NCBI GenBank assembly: GCA_012521855.1
Contig: JAAYLO010000079.1
Coordinates: 1-9,435, forward strand
Length of the DNA stretch: 9,435 nucleotides
Reading direction: 5' to 3'
DNA from: Halanaerobiaceae bacterium
Lineage (GTDB): Bacteria; Bacillota; Halanaerobiia; Halanaerobiales; DTU029
This document shows, piece by piece, positions 5,706 to 9,435 of the stretch. Below the pieces are notes generated by a model, which did no database searches, was not told the origin of the DNA, and saw nothing but the letters and a program-made list of their open reading frames with translations. A program made the translations under genes and the position numbers. Within the stretch, counting starts at the first letter, position 1; every line of letters begins with the position of its first letter.

Positions 5706-7649
5706 ATGAGTTACGACCTTTTATTCACTCCATTTAAAATTAGAAATATGTTGGTTAAAAACCGCCTGGTTATGGCTCCTATGGGCACATTTACTCCAAA
5801 CAGTGATGGCAGTGCCAGTAAAGATACAATCAGCTATTATGAAAGACGGGCCAGAGGTGGTGTAGGTATGATTATCCTGGGAGCCCAGTTCCTGAATAAA
5901 GAGCTGGCCCAGGGCGGTATCAGCGGAATATTGGAGGAAAAACATGTTATTCCACAATTGACTGAACTCTGTGAGTCAATCCAGAGATATGGAGCAAAGG
6001 CAGTCTGCCAGATTAGTCCCGGCACAGGGAGAAATTCCATGCCAGGTGCGGAGGGAGAACCTCCCATGTCTGCTTCCGCCATTCCTTCTCAATTTGATCC
6101 TGATATTCTATGCCGGCCTATGACCCTTGAAGATATACAGAAAGTTATAGAAGGCTTCGAAAGATCAGCCACTATTGCTAAAAATGCAGGCTTTGATGCC
6201 ATAGAAATCCACGGCCATGCCGGGTATCTCATCGATCAGTTCATGTCTGAAGTCTGGAACAAAAGAGATGATGAATATGGGGGTTCACCGGAAAACCGGG
6301 CCCGTTTACCCAGAGAAATAATCAGGGCCATACGCCGGGCAGTCGGTGATGATATGCCTGTATTCTTCAGAATTGCCCTTGATCACCGCTTTGAAGGCGG
6401 ACGGACCATTGAGGAAAGCATAGCCCTCATAAAATTACTGGAAGAAGAAGGAGTGGATACTCTGGACATTGACGTCGGTGCCTATGAAAGTATTGATTAT
6501 ATCTTTCCTCCTGCCTATCTGGGAGATGCCTGTATGGAATATGTCTGCGAACCTGCCAGGAGATCTGTTAAAATACCAATAATGAATGCTGGAAACCACA
6601 CACCTGAAACTGCTGTGAATTTAATCAAATCAGGCAATGCGGACTTTGTAATGTTCGGCCGCCCATTAATAGCCGATCCTGATCTGCCTCGAAAGTTAAT
6701 GGAAGGCAGAGCGAGAGAAATACGCCCTTGTATCAGGTGTAATCAGGATTGTATTGGCAGGATAATGAGAAGGCTTACCAAATTGAGCTGTTCTGTTAAC
6801 CCTGCAGCAGGTTTTGAAGATCGTTTCTCTTTAAAATCTACAGAGTCTCCTGAAAGAGTAGTAGTAATAGGTGCGGGTCCTGCCGGCCTTGAAGCTGCCC
6901 GCACAGCTGCACTGGCCGGACATAAAGTAGATGTCTATGATAAAGAAGAAAAAGTTGGCGGACAACTGGCAGTGGCTGCAACTCCTGACTTCAAAAGACC
7001 TTTGCGGGAACTGGTAGAATGGTATGAAAATGAAATGGATAGACTCGAGGTTAATGTTAGAAAAGGAGTGGAGATTAAACCTGAAGACAAACTACTGGAA
7101 AACTATGACCGGATTATCGTTGCCACCGGAGCATTACCTGATACCCCTTCCATTCCAGGAATAGACGGGCCCAATGTAATCAGCATAATCGACGCCCACA
7201 GAAACAAGAAACTTATCAAAGGTGAAGATGTAGTCATCTGTGGTGGAGGATTATCCGGTTGTGACAGTGCTCTAGAACTTGCAACTGAAGAAGGAAAAAA
7301 TGTAACTATAGTGGAAATGACGGATGAAGTGGCCAGAGATGAGCTATTCATAAATCGTTTCTCTCTACTCAGAAAACTTGAGGAAGCAGGCGTAAAGATC
7401 TATACCAAGTGCAAAATCATAGGGATAAATAAACAGGGAGTTGAAGTCGAAAAAGAAGACGGAAGTACCTGGCTTGTGCCGGCAGATACAGTAGTTATCT
7501 CTTTAGGGATGAAGGAAAATAAGGAAATAGCCGAAAGGATAATGGAGAAATATCCAGAGAAAACCAGACTTGTCGGTGATTGTGTACAGATTGGAAGAAT
7601 CGGAACAGCCATACGGATGGGCTTTTTTGCTGGCAGCAGTATTGAATGA
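5706..7649 (+). CDS. 2-enoate / 2,4-dienoyl-CoA reductase family Fe-S flavoenzyme
   Basis: 647 aa, full length for the FadH / 2-enoate reductase / BaiCD group. These cytoplasmic enzymes reduce C=C bonds next to a carbonyl or thioester, passing NAD(P)H electrons through FAD and a 4Fe-4S cluster to FMN. Residues about 1-335 are an old-yellow-enzyme TIM barrel with IEIHGHAGYLIDQF (167-178; likely active-site His/Tyr near H169, H171 and Y174). Cluster ligands are C342, C345, C349 and C362. A FAD Rossmann motif GAGPAG lies at 389-394, the NAD(P)H-site motif GGGLSG at 513-518, and the GDC FAD motif at 624-626. The true substrate (enoate, dienoyl-CoA, cinnamate or bile-acid type) cannot be told. It stands alone, divergent from the GntR operon. 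Its TGA stop lies inside a palindromic repeat; the ending AIRMGFFAGSSIE looks nearly normal for the family, so at most a few residues were replaced. Confidence 0.93.
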   Translation: MSYDLLFTPFKIRNMLVKNRLVMAPMGTFTPNSDGSASKDTISYYERRARGGVGMIILGAQFLNKELAQGGISGILEEKHVIPQLTELCESIQRYGAKAVCQISPGTGRNSMPGAEGEPPMSASAIPSQFDPDILCRPMTLEDIQKVIEGFERSATIAKNAGFDAIEIHGHAGYLIDQFMSEVWNKRDDEYGGSPENRARLPREIIRAIRRAVGDDMPVFFRIALDHRFEGGRTIEESIALIKLLEEEGVDTLDIDVGAYESIDYIFPPAYLGDACMEYVCEPARRSVKIPIMNAGNHTPETAVNLIKSGNADFVMFGRPLIADPDLPRKLMEGRAREIRPCIRCNQDCIGRIMRRLTKLSCSVNPAAGFEDRFSLKSTESPERVVVIGAGPAGLEAARTAALAGHKVDVYDKEEKVGGQLAVAATPDFKRPLRELVEWYENEMDRLEVNVRKGVEIKPEDKLLENYDRIIVATGALPDTPSIPGIDGPNVISIIDAHRNKKLIKGEDVVICGGGLSGCDSALELATEEGKNVTIVEMTDEVARDELFINRFSLLRKLEEAGVKIYTKCKIIGINKQGVEVEKEDGSTWLVPADTVVISLGMKENKEIAERIMEKYPEKTRLVGDCVQIGRIGTAIRMGFFAGSSIE

Positions 7650-7677
7650 CACAGGGGGACGGTTCTCCTGTGTCATT
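7645..7677 (+). repeat. REP-like palindromic repeat, copy 4 (left end of RAYT unit)
   Basis: 33 bp with perfect 11-bp arms AATGACACAGG (7645-7655) and CCTGTGTCATT (7667-7677) around GGGACGGTTCT. It contains the stop codon of the enoate reductase gene (TGA 7647-7649). Bases 7648-7677 are the exact reverse complement of 8591-8620. As RNA it would form a stable hairpin and may end transcripts from the plus strand. Confidence 0.95.
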
Positions 7678-7682
7678 CTCTT

Positions 7683-7701
7683 GGTTTTCCTATAGAAAAC
7701 C
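7683..7701. terminator. AT-rich hairpin just after the RAYT stop codon
   Basis: GGTTTTC (7683-7689) and GAAAACC (7695-7701) form a perfect seven-bp stem with loop CTATA, one nt beyond the RAYT stop codon on the minus strand. It could terminate RAYT transcription or be an end-recognition hairpin. No long U-run follows. Confidence 0.4.
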
Positions 7702-7702
7702 C

Positions 7703-8473
7703 CTAAAGGTGAGCTTTGCACCTTCGAATCACTGCGAAACTGACTCCTGTCAGTCTTTCTATCTGCCTTATTGACAACCCTCTTTCTCTCAATTTACCGA
7801 TTATTTCATCCCTCTCATTCCTGGCATAAGCAGTAATTTTTCCAGGATCATCTATACCGGCCATTTCCCTGATTATTCTAGCTGCCACACGGTCACTTAT
7901 TCTTTCCTGTCGTTCATATTCAAGGCATTTATCATCATTACCCTGCATATTAAATTCCCTAAAGATTTTAATCCTCTCACTTACATCCTCCGAAAATTGG
8001 CTCAACACAAATTCTGTATCACAGATCCCCCGGCTTCCCGTATATTCTTTAAAACTACTCCAGGGATAATCATTTATATTCCTGACTATCCCTGCCTTAA
8101 GCGGATTCTGATGAATATACCTCAACACAGTCAGGAAATAACCAGTATCTTCTACCGGCTCACTTTTATACCTGTCCTGAAACAGATGTCCAGTCCGATC
8201 ATATTTATTATTATACCAATATACATAACTTGCCCCAATTCTTCTGAAGGTTCTCCCCAGACCCTCTATACCTTCCTTTATTAAAATATGTACATGATTA
8301 CTCATTAAACAATAGGCATAAAGTTCATAATTACAAATTTCCTTATATCTTCCCAGGGTCTCAATCATCCTTTTAAAATCCTCATTGGCGTGAAATATCT
8401 TCTGCCCATTAATACCCCTGAACATTGCATGATATATGCCTGTACCACTCTTTTTTCTGGCCTGTCTAGGCAT
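7703..8473 (-). CDS. REP-associated tyrosine transposase (RAYT, Y1/HUH family)
   Basis: 256 aa, intact. The N-terminal Y1 transposase domain (about 1-150) has the metal-binding HUH motif in MSNHVHILI (H60, H62), the family segment GHLFQDRYKSE (95-105) and the likely catalytic tyrosine Y119 in LRYIHQNP. Residues about 224-252 (LRERGLSIRQIERLTGVSFAVIRRC) look like a helix-turn-helix, an extra C-terminal DNA-binding part seen in some RAYTs. Relatives are IS200/IS605 TnpA enzymes that cut and join single-stranded DNA at hairpins. It is flanked by perfect inverted palindromic repeats, its presumed substrates, with further copies elsewhere in the window. The ATG at 8473 has AGGGGTG five nt upstream, buried in a hairpin. 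A weak promoter (TTGGAC at 8548-8543, 17-bp spacing) may drive it. Confidence 0.93.
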   Translation of the reverse strand: MPRQARKKSGTGIYHAMFRGINGQKIFHANEDFKRMIETLGRYKEICNYELYAYCLMSNHVHILIKEGIEGLGRTFRRIGASYVYWYNNKYDRTGHLFQDRYKSEPVEDTGYFLTVLRYIHQNPLKAGIVRNINDYPWSSFKEYTGSRGICDTEFVLSQFSEDVSERIKIFREFNMQGNDDKCLEYERQERISDRVAARIIREMAGIDDPGKITAYARNERDEIIGKLRERGLSIRQIERLTGVSFAVIRRCKAHL

Positions 8474-8478
8474 AAAAA

Positions 8479-8510
8479 CACCCCTGACTTATTTTACCAT
8501 AAATCAGGGG
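8479..8510 (-). promoter_or_regulatory. Hairpin sequestering the RAYT ribosome binding site
   Basis: CCCCTGA (8481-8487) pairs with TCAGGGG (8504-8510), extended by TTA/TAA after one mismatch, with an eight-nt loop. On the RAYT transcript the 3' arm contains the core of the AGGGGTG ribosome site (8485-8479), followed by five U and the ATG. Folding would hide the site and keep transposase levels low. The same palindrome could be a RAYT DNA target. Confidence 0.65.
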
Positions 8511-8556
8511 TTTTGGCAATTATTAGTATTGCCCTCATAGGCGTCCAAGACCAGCA

Positions 8557-8582
8557 ACACAGCAGAACCGTCCCTCTGTGCT
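8557..8582 (-). repeat. REP-like palindromic repeat, copy 5 (degenerate)
   Basis: 22 of 26 bases match copy 6 in the same orientation, with changes in both arms. It lies 8 bp from copy 6, so the pair is a direct tandem. It has probably lost full pairing and may be a fossil. Confidence 0.8.
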
Positions 8583-8590
8583 CCAACTCC

Positions 8591-8620
8591 AATGACACAG
8601 GAGAACCGTCCCCCTGTGTC
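8591..8620 (-). repeat. REP-like palindromic repeat, copy 6 (right end of RAYT unit)
   Basis: 30 bp, identical to the reverse complement of 7648-7677. It directly abuts the stop codon of the ABC exporter gene (TAG at 8623-8621) and would form a hairpin in that transcript's 3' end. Confidence 0.95.
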
Positions 8621-9435
8621 CTATTCTAATTCTACTTCGCCGGTATTCAGTGCATAATAACGTCCCTTTAGCTCCATCAATTCATCATGATCTCCCCGTT
8701 CAATAATTTGACCGTCTTCCAGGACCATTATGGCGTTGGCATCCCGGACAGTAGAGAGACGATGGGCAATTACAAAGGTAGTTCTTCCTTCCATCAGTTT
8801 ATCCATGCCTTCTGCAATCAGCTTCTCTGTCCTTGTATCAACCGATGATGTTGCCTCGTCAAGGATAAGTATAACCGGGTTGGCTACTGCAGCCCGGGCA
8901 ATAGAAAGCAACTGCCGCTCACCCTGTGATAAATTTCCGCCGTCTGCAGTCAGTATTGTATTATAGCCCTGTGGTAAGTGTTTGATAAAATAATGGGCAT
9001 TAGCCAGTCTGGCTGCTTCCTCCACCTCTTCATCAGTAGCATCGAGTCTGCCATACCTTATATTATCTGCTACTGTCCCTTCAAAGAGATGAACATCCTG
9101 CAAAACTATACTCATAGTGCTTCTCAAATCATGTTTTCTTATTCTTCTTATATCAATACCGTCATAGAGAATAACCCCTTCATCAATCTCATAAAACCTG
9201 TTAATGAGATTTGTAATCGTAGTCTTACCTGCTCCGGTAGAACCTACCAGTGCTATTTTCTGGCCTGGTTTGGCATAGAGATTTATATTCTCCAGTACCT
9301 GTTTTTCTGGAGAATAGCCAAAATTTACATCTTTAAAAGTAATATAACCCCGTACAGGTATTCTTTTCATCTGCCCATCTTCTCCAGGAACCTGCCAGTA
9401 AGACTCTCCATTATTATCCTTTACCAGAGTAACAT
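8621..9435 (-). CDS. ABC multidrug/lipid exporter, ATP-binding C-terminal part (partial)
   Basis: The last 270 codons are visible; the frame is open to the right edge, so the start and the transmembrane domain are outside the window. The nucleotide-binding domain is complete: Walker A GSTGAGKTT, Q-loop VLQDVHLFEGTVADNI, signature LSQGERQLLSIARA, Walker B VILILDEATSSVD and the switch His in VIAHRLS. These are typical of MsbA/LmrA/BmrA-like fused half-exporters. The first roughly 30 visible residues are the linker between membrane and nucleotide-binding domains (a hydrophilic stretch with ESYWQVPGEDGQ), longer than in many exporters and like the YheH/BmrD type. An internal ATG at 9370 should not be taken as the start. 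Many such exporters work as heterodimers; a partner gene may lie to the right. The stop codon abuts a palindromic repeat. Confidence 0.9.
   Translation of the reverse strand, partial: VTLVKDNNGESYWQVPGEDGQMKRIPVRGYITFKDVNFGYSPEKQVLENINLYAKPGQKIALVGSTGAGKTTITNLINRFYEIDEGVILYDGIDIRRIRKHDLRSTMSIVLQDVHLFEGTVADNIRYGRLDATDEEVEEAARLANAHYFIKHLPQGYNTILTADGGNLSQGERQLLSIARAAVANPVILILDEATSSVDTRTEKLIAEGMDKLMEGRTTFVIAHRLSTVRDANAIMVLEDGQIIERGDHDELMELKGRYYALNTGEVELE

Larger units (their letters stand above)
7648..8620 (-). mobile_element. RAYT-REP unit bounded by perfect 30-bp inverted repeats
   Basis: A 973-bp segment contains one RAYT gene and is bounded by identical palindromic repeats in opposite orientation. 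It fills the convergent gap between two host genes almost exactly: the left host stop codon overlaps the boundary by two bases and the right one abuts it. No target-site duplication is visible, which is expected for HUH tyrosine enzymes. RAYTs are usually considered domesticated, single-copy genes that spread REPs, so movement of the whole unit is unproven. The boundaries are inferred from the repeats. Confidence 0.65.

Noticed and set aside
3506..8620. CRISPR array
   Set aside because: The repeats are dispersed, in both orientations and without regular spacers; no cas genes are present.
7639..8630. Target-site duplication around the RAYT unit
   Set aside because: The flanks share only a few loosely similar AT-rich bases; no exact duplication is present.

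Overview
The window looks like a chromosomal piece of a low-GC, anaerobic, Gram-positive-type bacterium (Clostridia or Halanaerobiia-like). The evidence is AT-rich DNA with strong GGAGG-type ribosome sites, GTG and TTG starts, a flavodiiron protein, an Fe-S/FMN/FAD enoate-reductase-type enzyme, a YtrA-type GntR regulator driving an ABC operon, and a RAYT transposase with its palindromic repeats. The exact genus cannot be fixed from the sequence alone.

Layout. Bases 1-443 hold the 5' part of a minus-strand gene with a GTG start. It resembles the UPF0489/peptide-arginase group and runs off the left edge. Minus-strand genes follow for a flavodiiron protein (585-1808), an ArsC/Spx-like thioredoxin-fold protein (1929-2285) and a class I SAM methyltransferase broken by a one-base frameshift (2346-3079). 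The 0.5-kb gap 3098-3601 holds a possible 47-codon ORF with an extended -10 promoter and a head-to-head pair of palindromic repeats. Next, reading on the minus strand from 5491 down to 3602, is a compact operon: GntR regulator, ABC ATPase, ABC-2 permease. It is transcribed from a near-perfect sigma-A-type promoter whose -10 box lies inside a 39-bp palindrome, presumably the GntR operator. The ATPase gene has an in-frame TGA 24 codons before the stop expected from the operon layout. Divergent from this operon, on the plus strand, is a large 2-enoate/2,4-dienoyl-CoA reductase family flavoenzyme (5706-7649). It converges on a minus-strand ABC exporter gene (8621-9435, 5' end outside the window).

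The most distinctive feature is a family of palindromic REP-like repeats (six copies, three orientation/arrangement types) and a RAYT (HUH tyrosine transposase) gene. The RAYT gene sits in the convergent gap at 7648-8620 between two repeat copies that are perfect 30-bp inverted repeats. Three flanking host genes end within about 2 bp of a repeat, and one host stop codon lies inside the repeat. The RAYT start region folds into a hairpin that would bury its own ribosome binding site. Together this looks like a self-contained RAYT/REP unit with dispersed non-autonomous copies nearby.

Two coding lesions, the methyltransferase frameshift and the ATPase nonsense codon, lie within about 1.8 kb of each other. 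They could be real gene decay or sequence errors and should be checked against reads.
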